From: Odontesthes bonariensis
Lineage: Eukaryota > Chordata > Actinopteri > Atheriniformes > Atherinopsidae
Reading direction: 5' to 3'
NCBI RefSeq assembly: GCF_027942865.1
Contig: NC_134510.1
Span: 25,165,209 to 25,229,208 of the forward strand
Length of the DNA stretch: 64,000 nucleotides
The translations under genes were made by a program, and so were the position numbers. Positions 1-16,200 of the stretch are shown here, piece by piece. Positions within the stretch are counted from its first letter, which is position 1. The number at the start of each line of letters is the position of its first letter. The notes under the pieces are model-generated. The model saw only the letters and a list, made by a program, of their open reading frames with translations, did no database searches and had not been told where the DNA came from.

Positions 1-665
1 GTCAAAGGAGCTCTGAGTACAAATGAAAACAGGTCAAGCGAGGCAACATGGAAGACAGTGGAGGCGGTTGATGGTGGGGTCTTTTCTTCAATAAATGAAC
101 TCCCCCCTGCACACCAGCCACTTTCCAGGAGTTAAACACATTAAAATGGAACCATAAAAAGAAAACTTTGCAGAGCAAATACAGACAGTTCACCACAAGG
201 TGGAAATCATTCACAAGGCTGGATAGAAACTGCCAGGCCAGCTCCTGTAACAGCATTCTGCAGACAGATGAAACTAAGAGCGACAAAGCCGATCTAACGC
301 CAACGACGTCAGTGATGTGACTGCAGTGTGCCGTCTGCTCAGACTCGGCCAAATGCAGCCAAACTGATCGGATGGTTCGGTACAGTGCAGATGGACCCGA
401 GGCGTACGGCCGAGTGCGTTTCACCTGCTGAGAAAGTTGAGCTAAATGCTGATACACCGATAAACAGACAGGAAAACAGAGTGGAAAGAAACTTTAGCTT
501 CAACTAGATCCTCCTAACGAACAGAGCTTGATGTAAAAGTGTCGGGGAGAGTCGTGCGACCCATTTCCACTCAGCCAGAGGGTTTCATTGCTGCTGCCTT
601 CATTGGGCCGTGTAGCTGTTGAAAAAGCAGCTTTTTAATGATGTTATCTGTTCTGTTTTTCTCAG
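1..665. other. Left edge, probable rec8 intron
   Basis: I find no recognisable exon here. The next base starts a rec8 exon preceded by a pyrimidine-rich acceptor ending in ctcag, so the stretch is most simply the intron 5' of it. A 151-codon open frame on the minus strand matches no family I know and I treat it as chance. Confidence 0.45.
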
Positions 666-4629
<3,964 letters not shown>

Positions 4630-4961
4630 AAAGCTCAGCGTCACCACTTTTGTTCTCTTTTTGGCCAAATGAGTCTGGATTCAAGTGATCTACACCCCAA
4701 ACCCTCACAGGAGTCTTCTTTTGTGGGTTAACATTGTATAATGTTTGTTACTGATGTCTCGTAGACAATGTTTGAAATAAGGTTTTAAAAGATTTCATCA
4801 GGTGTTTCCATGTGATTTAAGCGTCATCTGTTGCTGATGGGACCAACGCGTTCTTTTCACTTCATGAGAGTTCAGACCTGTTTTTATTGTTAATTCACTT
4901 TTAATGCACTCAGCTCATGTGATTCTGCCCTGAAGGAAGCCTCTGTTCAAATATTGTGTTC

Positions 4962-4967
4962 AATAAA
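4962..4967 (+). terminator. Poly(A) signal AATAAA of rec8
   Basis: A canonical AATAAA lies about 335 bases after the rec8 stop, in AT-rich 3' UTR-like sequence. It is the first canonical hexamer I see after the stop on this strand. Confidence 0.6.
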
Positions 4968-6470
4968 ACAGAAAGCATCGAGAATCTGTCAGTTATTCCC
5001 GTAAAGAAAGCGCCCGCTGAGAAGTGAGAGGTATCTGCAGCATGCAGAGCAGGACAGGTGTGCCACAACATGTCGGAGGGTTAAGGAGGAGAGAGGGAAA
5101 CTGGATCTGTCCTCCCCGTCCTCACACATCTTGATTCTCCTCTGAGGATTTTCTCATGGGGGTTGTGAGCAAAGTTTATTATTAGCGTCCGTCTCAGCTC
5201 GCCTTCTCTGTGTCTGTCGTCTCATTTCTGTCCGTCTCATTTCTGTGTTTGTCTCTTGTTGTGTCTTGTTGGCTTTTTCCCCTGCTTGTTCTTTACTTCT
5301 GAGTTTTTGTTTTTTTTTTGTTTGTTTTTTGGGGGTTCTTCGTTCGACTTTGCGGCTACTATCTCTCCTTCACTTCTGGCTTCTGCTGACAATACCTTGG
5401 GCCATTTTTTTACTTTCTCACAACTCTGTGACCTCCATTCTTTTTTTTTTTTAACAGTCACTGTCCTGTCCTCGGTGCTTTTTCTCCACAGCTCCCTGTT
5501 CTCTAGCATTTCTGCTGCTGCTTCATCTGCCTCTCTGCTCCACCTAGAAGCATCACCTCTCCATCCACTTTCCCTCCACTCGAGCTTGACCTTTCTCGGA
5601 GTAGATCCACACTTCTGCGTGATGGGGAGGAAAGAGCTGTTTGCTCTGTTTAAGGGTTTTCTGGACTGTATTTGTCTCTGCCTGTCTGTGAGTATCATAT
5701 ACGCCTTTACATTGCTCTTGCATCCATCTGCTTCTGTCTCCTCTGCATCAGCATGATTTACTCTCGGCTTGGTATCGGCTGCAGCTGCTGAATTTATGGT
5801 TTGCAAACTCTTTTTTTTTTACAAGCATCCTTTTCCGATTGCGTGTGTTTATCTGGGTCAGTGTCGGTTTTAATGTGTGTTTCGTGGCCCGTGTCCAGCA
5901 CTAAGTGTCTCCTCACTTACCCCCATGCTGGCCTTCTGATATTAATAACAGTCTCAGAATGTGGATGAAAATAGAGCCTCAGCTCCTCCAAACAGGCCAG
6001 AAGTCTGTTATTGACCTCCTTTACAACAAGCTCAGGTCCCTGTGATCAGCGACGCACAAATCGACAGTTTGGGACATTACACCTGTGCCCTTGGAAACTT
6101 CTGGCTGTTTCAGCATATCAGCGGAGGCAAACACTGGAAACGGTGCTTACGGATACACTCAAGCAAATAACATACTGAATCGCCACCTTGTAATTCAAAA
6201 ATTTCATGAGATTAAGAAACAAAAGTCGCCCTTACATTCATCATACCTCCGAATCTCTAGAAATAGAACAAGGGGTTTCCAGATGAAGAGGCAATTTTTA
6301 CAGCCTTCCTATACGGTGACCGGTGGAACCTGCCTCACTCATCTCCGACATCAAGAACTTTGAAAGCTTGTTGGAAGGAAAAGAAATTGCAGTTTTCACA
6401 CGAGAGCCAATTTATCCCGGACTGGCAACAACAACAAATGTAGCTCCAGAACACGTAGTTCGATCCAAAA
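4968..6470. other. Spacer between rec8 and clk2, no gene recognised
   Basis: The stretch holds a long C/T-rich region (about 5190-5830). It should contain the clk2 promoter and 5' exons, but I cannot identify any exon with the Arg/Ser-rich coding expected for the N-terminus of a CLK kinase. The 189-codon minus-strand frame at 5237-5806 is lysine-rich because of the T-rich plus strand and is not taken as a gene. Confidence 0.5.
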
Positions 6471-6893
6471 AGAAGTTTCCATGAACCCCAAAATTTCATC
6501 ACAGGAACTGCAGGTAACCTCTGTTGTGTCTACAGTCAGAAAGAAATGGCACAAATTGGACCTGCACAGGAAAAGTGTCGTTAAAAAGCTGCCAAAATGA
6601 TAACAAACCTGCAACTTGCCAGTGAACACACAGGCAACGACCAGGCCTTTTGGAGTCGTGTAAACTGCTACATGAAGCTGTTTGGTAACAGTTACGGAGG
6701 AGAAGTCTGGACCAAAGACAGCTTTTTGGAAGAAGAAGAAGAAGAAGAAGCACAAGTACGGTGGTGGAAGTGTCATGGTTTGGCACTGTTGCGCTGTCTC
6801 GGAGACGTGGGCAGCCTCTCTGTCAAGATTCGACAACGACCTCTCCGTCAGAGCAATGAAGATGCTGAGAGGCATCTGACAGCTGAAGTTTAG
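6471..6893 (+). pseudogene. Decayed Tc1/mariner-type transposase fragment
   Basis: Pieces in shifting frames read like a Tc1 transposase: VRKKWHKLDLHRKSV near 6535-6580, a segment resembling the first catalytic-Asp region near 6650-6720, and YGGGSVMVWHC at about 6750-6790, which corresponds to the family's HGGGSVMVWGC motif ahead of the second catalytic Asp. Stops and frameshifts interrupt it and a GAA repeat has expanded inside. No terminal inverted repeats were found, so it is a dead relic. Confidence 0.72.
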
Positions 6894-7196
6894 CTGGAAG
6901 TGAGGGGAGGGATAAGGATCCTCGGACTCGCAAACCCACCGAGAAGTTTTTTAAAAACAGAAGAAAGGCTGGAATGGGTAGAACCCATATTTCAGTTCCG
7001 TAGAAACGTTAGAGCATCAACAGTCAAAATCCACTGCATGTAGTTCTCTTTTCTTTCCTCTCGGTTTGAGTGTGTCTGTGTGTGAAGCTGGTGACCTTTG
7101 CTCTTTCGGACCCTGAGGTCAGACAAGTCAGTGTTAAGTCTGAGGGGGGTGAAAGGGACAAAGACGGGCTCATTTTGTGGCTGACTGTCTTCACAG

Positions 7197-10100
7197 CAGG
7201 GCAGCAGTGACGCTGCAGGCGACAGCGAGCGGGACACTGACAATGGCCACCTGATCTACGAAAGCGGGGACATCCTGGATGATAGATGTAGGTGTGAGTA
7301 AAGCTGGAGGACTGCGTCCACTAAGCTTTTCGGCCTGGTTTGATCCCAACTTTTCTTGCAGATGAGATCGTCGACACTTTGGGCGAGGGGACCTTTGGGA
7401 AAGTGGTGCAGTGCTTGGACCACAGCAGGTAAGGTTACATCCAAAAGTTGAGCCCTGCATGCAACCTGTATGGGTGCTTATTTTTAAACGGAGTGTTTGA
7501 ACGCGCAGAGGGGAGAGACGAGTTGCACTGAAGATCATTAAAAACATGGAGAAATACAGAGAAGCAGCCAAACTGGAGATCAACGTGCTGGAGAGGATCA
7601 GTGAGAAAGATCCACACCACAAACAGTGAGTCTTTTTGTGGCTTTGGTCAGTGTTGGGGCGATTCCATCATTTCACTCCTCTGTGTTTCTGTCCCCGTCA
7701 GTAACTGCGTGCTGATGCTCGACTGGTTCAACTACTACGGCCACGTGTGCATCTCTTTCGAGCTGCTGTCTCTCAGCACCTTCGACTTTTTGAAGTCAAA
7801 CAACTTCTCGCCTTATCCAATTAACCAGATCCGACACATGGCGAGCCAGATCTGCCACGCTGTCAGCTGTGAGTGCAACACACATCACGCCACCTGTGCA
7901 ACACCGCCTTTATGGGTGGGACTTTATTGATCCCGCATTGGGATCATTAAGGGTCTCTACATCTGAAGGTCTGATTACAGGCAGTATTGCAAGTTTGAAC
8001 GCATCCTTGTGGTGAGCCGTTAAACAAAAAAGATATTCCAGATGCAGAGCAAGTCATTTCACATTATAAGATATGGATCAAAAACAGTGTATTGCACAAC
8101 AATCATACAGAGGAATATACAGAAAAATAGATGATATGATATCAGAGTTTATCTTTTTTTCACATAAACGTCAAAAGTGTCACAGAATACATCTATAATG
8201 CAATGAATTTAAGCTTTAAACTGCGCTCAAATGTAGCAGAAATGCAGACTTTACATGCACCTTTTAAACAACTTGTTATGAGTGGAAATGCTTTTCATTT
8301 GCAGCTATGTATTTATTTCCTGATCATGTCAGAGATCTTATAAAATGTTCAATCTCGAGATTTAAATCTTTCTTGCAGCAACTTCAGTTGTTTCAGTTGT
8401 GGTTGCTATGGCAACTGAACCATTTTCCTTACCTCACGTTACAAACACTTAAAGGCTTGCTCTGGCTCACGCTACGTGTTGAAACGTCCACCACTTAGAC
8501 TGAAATGTCTACAAGCACTCATCACTTTTCAGGTAGCGTCCACCATCATGTTTTCCGATTTTTGTGAAACGCCTTAATAACTGTTTGATGGGCAGCCATG
8601 AGTGTTTGTGCAGTTCATTAACAGGTCTGGACACACTTCCTGAGTAAAAATGACACTTTTAAACCTTTATTTAACCAGGATCAAGAAAAAAGAAAGAGAC
8701 TCAACACTGACTGGCCAGATAAACAGCAGCTCAGACTTGATGCCAAGGAGAGGAGCGTCACTGCTTCCTTTCCTACGTCCTTTAGCACAGGAAACACTGC
8801 TGCATCCTTTATGAAGGAAAGGAGATATTCGGCTCCTCTTGGAGCTGCAACCTCCAAAACCCTGCTCGATTATTTTCATACAGTCGCACGAACACTAACT
8901 GTGATTCATGTTCATGAATAAGGGGATGAAAGAGTGAGCTCAGCTGCGATGTAATTTTGAATAGCACCGACATTAATGTGGAAAAGTTTTATGAAATTGT
9001 CCACAGCAGCAGAATTACACTCTGCTACAACCCTCTGAAGGATTTACTGCTCTAAAAAAAAAAACGTTGAGATTCTGATATGTGTATTTTCCACCATTTT
9101 GTGTACGAACACCTAATTTCGACCCATGATCACCAGTTTACCAAGAAAATAGATCACCACCAAACAGAAAAACGCCACCAGATGAGGGCGTTGGCTCTTG
9201 ATAAATCTCCGTGTCCTCTCTCTCCTCTCCCCCTCGCTCGGTCTCCTCTGCAGTTCTCCATGACAACAAGCTGACTCACACCGACCTGAAGCCCGAGAAC
9301 ATCCTCTTTGTCAACTCCGAATACTCCCTCATATACAACGCTCAGAAGGTCAGAAACCACTGCAGGCATGAGACCTCAGAATCCCGGGCTGTTCAATGAG
9401 CAGGCATTAAAAACAGCAGAGACTGCTTTGCGGTTTCCCATTAAGATGCAAATTTGTGAGCCGCCCTCATGTGTCTCCCATTTTTTCAAGGGGACAATTT
9501 TGTCTGGGGAAGAGATTTTTATTCTGGTATTTATTCAGATGTTATCTAAGAGTTAGCCAAACATAAGGCCCAACAGGGGGAAAACTGGCCCAACTACGTC
9601 AGGTAGCAATCCTTAATTTAAGGTGTGATGTGGTGGACTGGTTCTTGTTTTCTCACACCAGTTAGGTTACTTTCTAGTTGCTGAAAGCTAAGACGCAGCC
9701 GGCACTTTAGCTTCATATTTCTCAGAATGTCACAGTTATGTGGTGTAATAAACAATTATTACGAAAGCACTGATCTGGGGACACCTTTGGCCCTTCCCTG
9801 CCGCAGACAGCGGTGAGAGCGTCTCAGTTTGGAGAATCAGAAACAAATCCTGATTGATAAGCCAACCTTAAAGGTACTCAGGAGGTGGCCATGAGAAGAG
9901 CAAATTTCTCGACATGTACAAGTAAAACCTCATAAATGCCACATTGGTTCATGAGAGAGATAGTTGGGATTTCTGCATCTCAACTGCAGAACGCCGGTGA
10001 AGCAAAGCGCTCCGCGGTCTGGATTGTAACAACACATCACAACATGGACCACATTATGCTGAACTATCTGATGAAGACGAGACACAACCACAAGTACGAT

Positions 10101-11424
10101 TTTATTTTGATGTTTGAGTTGCTTTTAAAGGTGAAAAAAATGTGCCCACTTTTGAGTATCTGTGAGGTTAGCTCATCCTTCAAGAAACTTTCTGATTCTC
10201 CAAACTGAGAGCGCTCCGACTGCTGTCTACTGCAAGTAAGACTTTAAAAAGCAAATACAGAACCTGGGAATGTGTTTTCAGGCTCCCATTATATACTCTT
10301 TGGAGCTGGAGAACTATAATGGGCCATAAAATCCAGCAAACAAACACCTGTAGCAGAGGAAACCATGAGCCTGGGCAGAACAGTCGCTTACAACAAGTGT
10401 CATTATAACCAGATAGAAATTGCCAGAATGACCAAAATAGGAAGTCAGATATCCTTTGTGAAATGTTCTTTAAATGAAGAGTAAAAGAGACTTTTCAGTG
10501 TTTCTGTCTGTCTTCCATGAAGAAGTGCAATGAAAGGAGAGTAAACGACACCACCGTGCGGCTGGTTGACTTTGGCAGCGCCACCTTCGACCACGAGCAA
10601 CATTCTGTCGTTGTCTCCACGCGTCACTACCGAGCCCCGGAGGTCATTCTGGGTAAGAGATGCTGCTCTAACCTCAGGTGTAACCAGGAAGCTGTCCGTG
10701 TCATTTGGCTGCTTACAAATCCCCCCGCCTTTCCTACAGAGTTGGGTTGGAGTCACCCGTGTGATGTCTGGAGTATCGGCTGCATCCTGCTTGAATACTA
10801 CGAAGGCTTAACTCTGTTCCAGGTAACGCGAACGTGTTCAAAGCGGTATCAGCGTATCAGCGTGATCGTACAGCATCATCTTCACTTGTTCTTCTTTTCA
10901 CTCACAGACTCACGACAACAAGGAGCATCTTGCTATGATGGAGAAAGTACGGGGGCCGATTCCTCGAAGAATGATCCAAAGGAGCAGGTATCGATCTTCT
11001 GCACCTTGTTGTGTAGCAACACTCTGAAACACTTTTAACTGACAGTATCTTATTTTTCCTCAGAAAGCAGACGTACTTCCAACAGGGCCGCCTCAACTGG
11101 AGCGAGTGCTCAAAGACCGGACGCTCCATAAAATCCAAGTGCAAACCATTTAGGGTGAGTTACAAAAGGTGCCAACATTCAAAAAGTGACCTTTACCCTT
11201 TCAACAACAAGTCTCCCTTTTTTTTTTTATTGGGTTTCCAGAAGTACATGTTATCACAAGGCACAGAGCACCATGAGTTTTTCGACCTGATGGAGAAGAT
11301 GCTGGAGTACGAGCCCGCGAAGCGCATCTCTCTTGCCTCTGCTCTGAGCCACCCCTTCTTCCTGCCCCTCCATCAGCCAGGAAGGTATCAGGTCTGGAGG
11401 AGGAGCTGTGACCTCAGCAGATGA
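7197..11424 (+). CDS. clk2: CDC-like (LAMMER) kinase, CLK2 type; catalytic exons
   Basis: Dual-specificity nuclear kinase that phosphorylates SR splicing factors. Exons: 7197-7287, 7362-7428, 7509-7625, 7702-7868, 9254-9348, 10523-10652, 10740-10822, 10908-10987, 11064-11154, 11242-11424; all phases fit, and the sizes (67, 117, 167, 95, 130, 83, 80, 91) are those I recall for vertebrate CLK genes. Motifs in order: GHLIYESGD; glycine loop [15 protein letters not shown] lysine; HTDLKPEN catalytic loop; [21 protein letters not shown] activation segment; [15 protein letters not shown], the LAMMER signature with small changes; end DLSR. Features are shared with CLK2 and CLK3; nearby pklr and HCN genes favour CLK2. 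The Arg/Ser-rich N-terminal exons that should precede 7197 are not recognisable in the 2.5 kb upstream. Two larger introns (7869-9253, 9349-10522) contain no other gene. Confidence 0.87.
7905..8130. repeat. Possible retroelement tail in clk2 intron
   Basis: The motif ggactttattgatcccgca resembles a phrase common at the 3' ends of teleost retroelements, followed by AT-rich sequence with ttgcacaacaat. No coding remnant is present. The identification is from memory only. Confidence 0.3.
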
Positions 11425-11922
11425 GCCCGAATAACTACTCCACCCTGCGTGGACCGCACCAGTGTGTTTGCAAGTCTTAACTCCATCACAACGATTCATG
11501 TGCGCTCTATATTCCAATAGGAAGAGGCAAATTAAGAGGAGGGCTCACAGAGTGAGCAGGGAATTTACTTAGTTCACATGTGCAAATGAAGAGGTAGAGG
11601 GGAGATACTGAGGAGTCTTTCAACTGGAACGAGGCAGAGCCTCGTTTTTTTAAAGTTTTTCCCATCCCAGGCCTGATTCATGTCTGTGCTGCCTGAAATG
11701 TCAAAGTAAGTCAGGTTGAAGTCTCCTAACATGTAGTCTTAAAAGCTCTGCTTGTTTTCTATAAGCTACATAACCACACGTGGAAATCAGCAGAACTCTC
11801 AATATTTTCTTAATATGCACGAATGGGTGTAAATGGGTTCAAATATGCAAAAACACAGGTATTGTCCCATGTGACAGCCCACGTGCCTGTAGATCAAATG
11901 TGCTCCCGAATGAAAATATGTA

Positions 11923-11928
11923 AATAAA
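11923..11928 (+). terminator. Poly(A) signal AATAAA of clk2
   Basis: AATAAA lies about 500 bases after the clk2 stop. A second candidate (AATAAA in gtaataaattttg) lies near 12065. Either could define the transcript end. Confidence 0.5.
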
Positions 11929-12639
11929 AAAAAGGTGGAAAGGTTCGTCACGTATCTCTAAAAATTCATAGGACAGGATTCCAGAAATACGGGAGAGTCT
12001 GAGGATATCTTGAAGGGATTTGTGTGCTCGTGGTCACCTCATGATAATAACTGTCATTTTTTTGTAATAAATTTTGTATCATGCTCTCATGTTCTGATTG
12101 TGGCCTCAGTTCATCATGCAGTCCAGTGGAGTCTGCGGCACACTGCCGGTGGAAATGACTCGCAGCCCTCCTTTGGCATGTTGATTGAGTGCAGCTCAGC
12201 AGAGAGCACGATCACAAGGCTGAACAAGACCGTGCGCTCGCCAGCTTTCCTCTGCAGCCTTGGCAGAGCTGAGGGCCCATGTGTGTCTGACTGAATGAGG
12301 CCTTACGATGGAGGTCTGTGTGTTTGTGATGATGATTGCGTGCACCTCTGCATTTGGGTCAATCTGAAGTGTGTATCTATTGTTCTTTGGCATGCCAAAC
12401 TCAGTTTTAGATGAGGTTTGTTTTGAGACAGACTCAATCATAAGCTGTTACATTGAGAAAATTGTACGGTCCACATTTAAAAGGAAGGAAGGCAAAATAC
12501 ACGTGCATTTACAGCCCCACGTTGTGTCAAATGTAAATGAAACGAATGACTTAAAGATCGGATAAACCGGTGTTTTAGACGCAATAGAACACAGAAAACA
12601 TAACAGATGTTGAACGTAAAATATTGTAATATTTGATGA
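11929..12639. other. Intergenic, nothing recognised
   Basis: AT-rich spacer after clk2. Open frames here are short and resemble no family I know. Confidence 0.5.
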
Positions 12640-13090
12640 AAAATATTAGCTCATCTTGAATTTAAAAAATGTGTCAGCGCCGTGTTCACCACTGAGCAGC
12701 GTCCCCTCTTCTTTTAACAACCGCCTGTAAACATCTGGGAGCCGAGGAGACCAGCTGCTGCACCTCTGGGGGAGAAATGCTGCCCCATTGTTGCTTGAAA
12801 TAGGTTTCAGCTGCTCAACAGTGCAGGATCTTCTTTGCTATATGTTGTGTTTCATTACACTCAAAGCACTTCCAGCAAACACTCTTCTACCGTGAAGCTT
12901 CAGCATGTTGCAACATGTTCCTCCAGCTGCTTACTTTTCCAGCCCTTTGTTGTCCCATCCCGACCTTTTTTGCTACCATCAAAATCGAGATGGGCCAATA
13001 TTTGTAAGGTGACACTTTCAGTCATCGTTTTTTTTACGCTCCGTTGTGAATTGAATATTGGTTTATGAGATTTGCAGATTTGGTTCTGTA
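12640..13090. mobile_element. Relic of an abundant teleost DNA-transposon repeat (hAT-like), copy 1
   Basis: Phrases such as tttgttgtcccatcccgacc, aaaatcgagatgggccaata and gaatattggtttatgagatt follow the order of a dispersed fish repeat I recall, whose ends carry ACAACCCCAATTCC-type motifs. It is non-coding and diverged. The superfamily name is a recollection; four further pieces of the same family are listed in this window. Confidence 0.5.
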
Positions 13091-15019
13091 ATGTACCGGT
13101 AGAACTTCAACGATTGGTATAATCGGTTCTCAAACTGTTTAAAAGTGCAATTAAAAGGAAGGTAGACATAACAAAATGGCCCACAAAAGTGTGTTGCTGG
13201 CATAAAATTTGAAATGTGTTTATAATTTCTAAATAAAAGTAACTTGGCCAGTGAACAGAATAGCTTGTTTGCTCATATCCTTCAATCTGACCAATAACTG
13301 CATCCTGGAAATGTGAGCGTTTTCACATCCAAGCAGATTTGCAAGTCTTTTGTTTAATAAGCCATAAATCTGCTAAAGGACTTGGGTGGATACGGAGAAT
13401 ATTTTGAACACAACATGTTAAAACGTTCCTGTGTTGTGTTTAGCCTATAATTTTACTTGGGTAGGGTTAGAAATCAGAAGCTGCTTGGGCAGGTTTAAAA
13501 CCCAATCATAGGGCCAAAATCCATCTTGTTTACAGCGCGACCTGCCGTTACTCTCACCAGCACCAGAGGTTTCACGTGCTTTGACCGTCATTATTGGCAG
13601 CGTCTGCCGACATGAACGAACAACCTGCGGGCACAATATGAGGAGGAGGAGGAGAGTAAAAAAGAGTTCAAACAGAATAATCATTAAAAAGAAAATTTCA
13701 CAAATTCATACAGCACAGAACTTTGAGCAGATAGTCTCCTGATGGTCCCTTGGGTTTTAATCCAAGCCAACTCTTTAAAATGTTTTATTTATTTAGGTTA
13801 TGATGCTTTATGGTTTTATATCGAATAATTCTGTTTGAACTGAATACCTGCAGAATATTAAGTTTCCATCATGTCAGCAAGCTAAAGAGCCACCACAATA
13901 AAAAAAATGAAAACTAAATTAATACAATATATTCATATATTGACACAGGTTTACCTGTGAATGTTGTTATATATATATTCAATATAAATTTAAAATGCCT
14001 CAATGGTTGCGTTTGTGTAAATGTGTGCGTTGCTCACACAGTAGGGAAGTGTGTGATCGCATGTTCTTGCATGTTGTGGCATGATAATTCCCTTTTAACG
14101 TGCCTGATTTCAGCTTTTTGGTCAGAAATCCTCACTGGACTTTGACCTAAACGCCATCTCTGACCGCTGCTGCTGGTCCTCTGCTTGTGAGCGTGTGTTT
14201 GTGTGGCTCGTGCTGTGGGGATGTAAATCTCTTCACACAGGTGCAGCCTGGGGACTCACAACCCTTTTTGAAGCAAGCCTCCATGAGGTCAGCAATTATA
14301 TGTTAATGGTGAGATCTGTTTAAGGGTTAGGATTAATATCAGGCAAGTGGTTTTTATGGTTAGAAAGTCGGAGTAAGCAGATTTGGTGTCCTCTGAAACA
14401 GTAGAAACGCAGCTGTATATGTGTGTGTGTGTGTGTGTGTTGCACCAGAGCTTCCATGTCAGCTGAGTGGCCCAAAGCCACTTAAAGGATTCTGGGTGGA
14501 TCAGCATCCAACATGTGACAGAGCATTCATCCTCCTCACACACCCACTCACATGTTCTCATGCATGATGAGGCATGCAGTCAGCAACCATAAAAAAATAC
14601 GACACACACATACACCCACAAGAGTGTGGTTTGCTCACCAAACTGAATGTTGAGTGTAATGATATTTTACAGCAGTAAAATGGGATTCTTTCGTTTGATT
14701 TTCTTAAATCAGCTTCCTTAGAATAGCCGGGAAAATATTCTCACATTGGTCGGCTCAATGTCCTCCCTCATTTCTTCATTTGTCCTCTCAATGCTTTTCA
14801 CCTGCTGTGCAGAAGCGCTGCTGTTCAGCAACGGATGGAGAATCTGTTACTGGACATGTGCTAAGGAGGGCGGGGCTCCAATGGTGATCTTGTTAAAGCA
14901 TTAACCCTCAGCCGGCAGAAATCGGAGGGATTCGGGCAGCAGAGGTAGAAGAATATAAGAGACCTCCTTAAAAGGGCCAGTTGAAGTAAGTGCATGTGCT
15001 GTCAGTTCCAACTGGGGCA
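13091..15019. other. Intergenic, no gene; short (TG)n tract
   Basis: AT-rich spacer. A short TG microsatellite lies at about 14417-14441. I see no exon-like or protein-like segment on either strand. Confidence 0.5.
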
Positions 15020-15460
15020 TTAGAGTAAGGCAAGGCCAGTTTATTTGTACAGCACAATTCAACAACAAGGTGAATCAAAGTGCTTAACAGATACATTATA
15101 ACAGTAGAAATAAAAAGCATGATTTAAATTTTAAACAAAAAAGAAAGAAATAAGAACAATAGATAAAATCAGATAAAGTCAGTAGTTAAAATATGATTAA
15201 GTTTTGAAACTCAAGCTTCAGATTTGGAGCTTGATTCAAACGCAGCTGAAAATAAGTGCATCTTCAACCTGGGCTTAAATACACTGAGTGTTTCAGCTGA
15301 TCTGAGGCTTTCTGGGAGTTTGTTCCAGACATGTGGAGCATAGAAGCTGAATGCAGCTTCTCCATGTCTGGTTCTGACTCTGGGAAATGATAGGTGACCG
15401 GATCCAGTAGGCAGAAGAGCGTAAAAAACTCTACGTGGGGAGTCATTCAAAGACATCCAG
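15020..15460 (-). mobile_element. 3' end of a non-LTR retrotransposon (LINE) remnant
   Basis: On the minus strand 15456-15211 encodes an 81-residue frame with HVWNKLPESLRSAETLSVFK and then FKPRLKMHLF, the C-terminal phrase (LWNxLPxxlRxxxxlxxFKxxLKxxLF) typical of reverse-transcriptase ORF2 proteins of fish LINEs. Downstream on that strand (15210-15020) the sequence ends in gtgctgtacaaataaactgg, a LINE-like 3' tail. Only the 3' end survived, as expected from 5'-truncated insertion. The family (Rex1/L2-like) is uncertain. Confidence 0.7.
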
Positions 15461-15884
15461 ACACAGAAAAGAGCTGAAAGAAAGCTGGAGCGGCGCTGGA
15501 GTAAAATTCATCAGAAAATCAGAAAAAATTGGGACTGTGAAATGGAAATAGAAAAAAATGCAGTGACTTTTATGTTTTCTTGGACTTTTATTTGACTCGA
15601 CACAATATGAACACAAGATTTGTCATGTTTTGTCTCATTAGCTTGAATTGGTACATTCATATTTGCTTTTTAGACCTGCGACACATTCAGAAAATAGTTG
15701 TTGTGGTGAAGCTTTGACCAATTTCTGTTTCCTTTCCCTTTCACAACACTTACAAGACATTCTGACATCGAGGATAAGAAGAGATGAAGCCTTTTTGGTA
15801 TCATTTTGTTTCGTTCTTTCTTCAAATATGTCCGAAGGGTCCTTGTCACATCTTTTGTTGAATACTTCTTCACACATTTTCTGT

Positions 15885-16200
15885 TGGGGACACGTCAGGA
15901 CTGCAGGCAGACCAGCCCACTGTCTGAACCCTCTTCTTCCTCAGACATCCCAGTATAATGTGAGCAGAATGTGGTTCTGCTTTGATTTGTTAAGAAAATA
16001 CATGGAGTTCCGGGAAAAGATGTGGCCGGATATGCTGGCATATAGGCAGAATATGCTGCTCTAGAGTCTCAGTAATAAAACAGCCATCACAAAAGTGTAA
16101 ATGAGCTTTGTTCATGCCATCATAGAGCCTGACTTTTGGACTTGTTGCTGATAACAGTGTGGATGGTCATTTTTGTCTTAGGTCCAGAGCATCCGACGTT
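15885..16200. mobile_element. hAT-like teleost repeat relic, copy 2
   Basis: cacgtcaggactgcaggcag, agcagaatgtggttctgctt and gctgataacagtgtggatgg occur in the same order as in the abundant teleost repeat also represented near 12.6, 35.7, 37.2 and 45.8 kb. No intact coding frame. Confidence 0.5.

Noticed and set aside
2-457. 151-codon minus-strand frame at the left edge
   Set aside because: No recognisable motif and no splice or start context; cannot be supported.
5237-5806. 189-codon lysine-rich open frame on the minus strand
   Set aside because: It mirrors a C/T-rich plus strand, shows no domain, and lies in a low-complexity stretch; likely chance.
6085-6363. 92-codon frame upstream of the Tc1 relic as its N-terminal domain
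   Set aside because: I cannot see the paired helix-turn-helix signature, so it is not included in the relic.
15648-16064. 138-codon plus-strand frame
   Set aside because: It overlaps the hAT-like repeat relic (15885-16200) and has no protein similarity I recognise.
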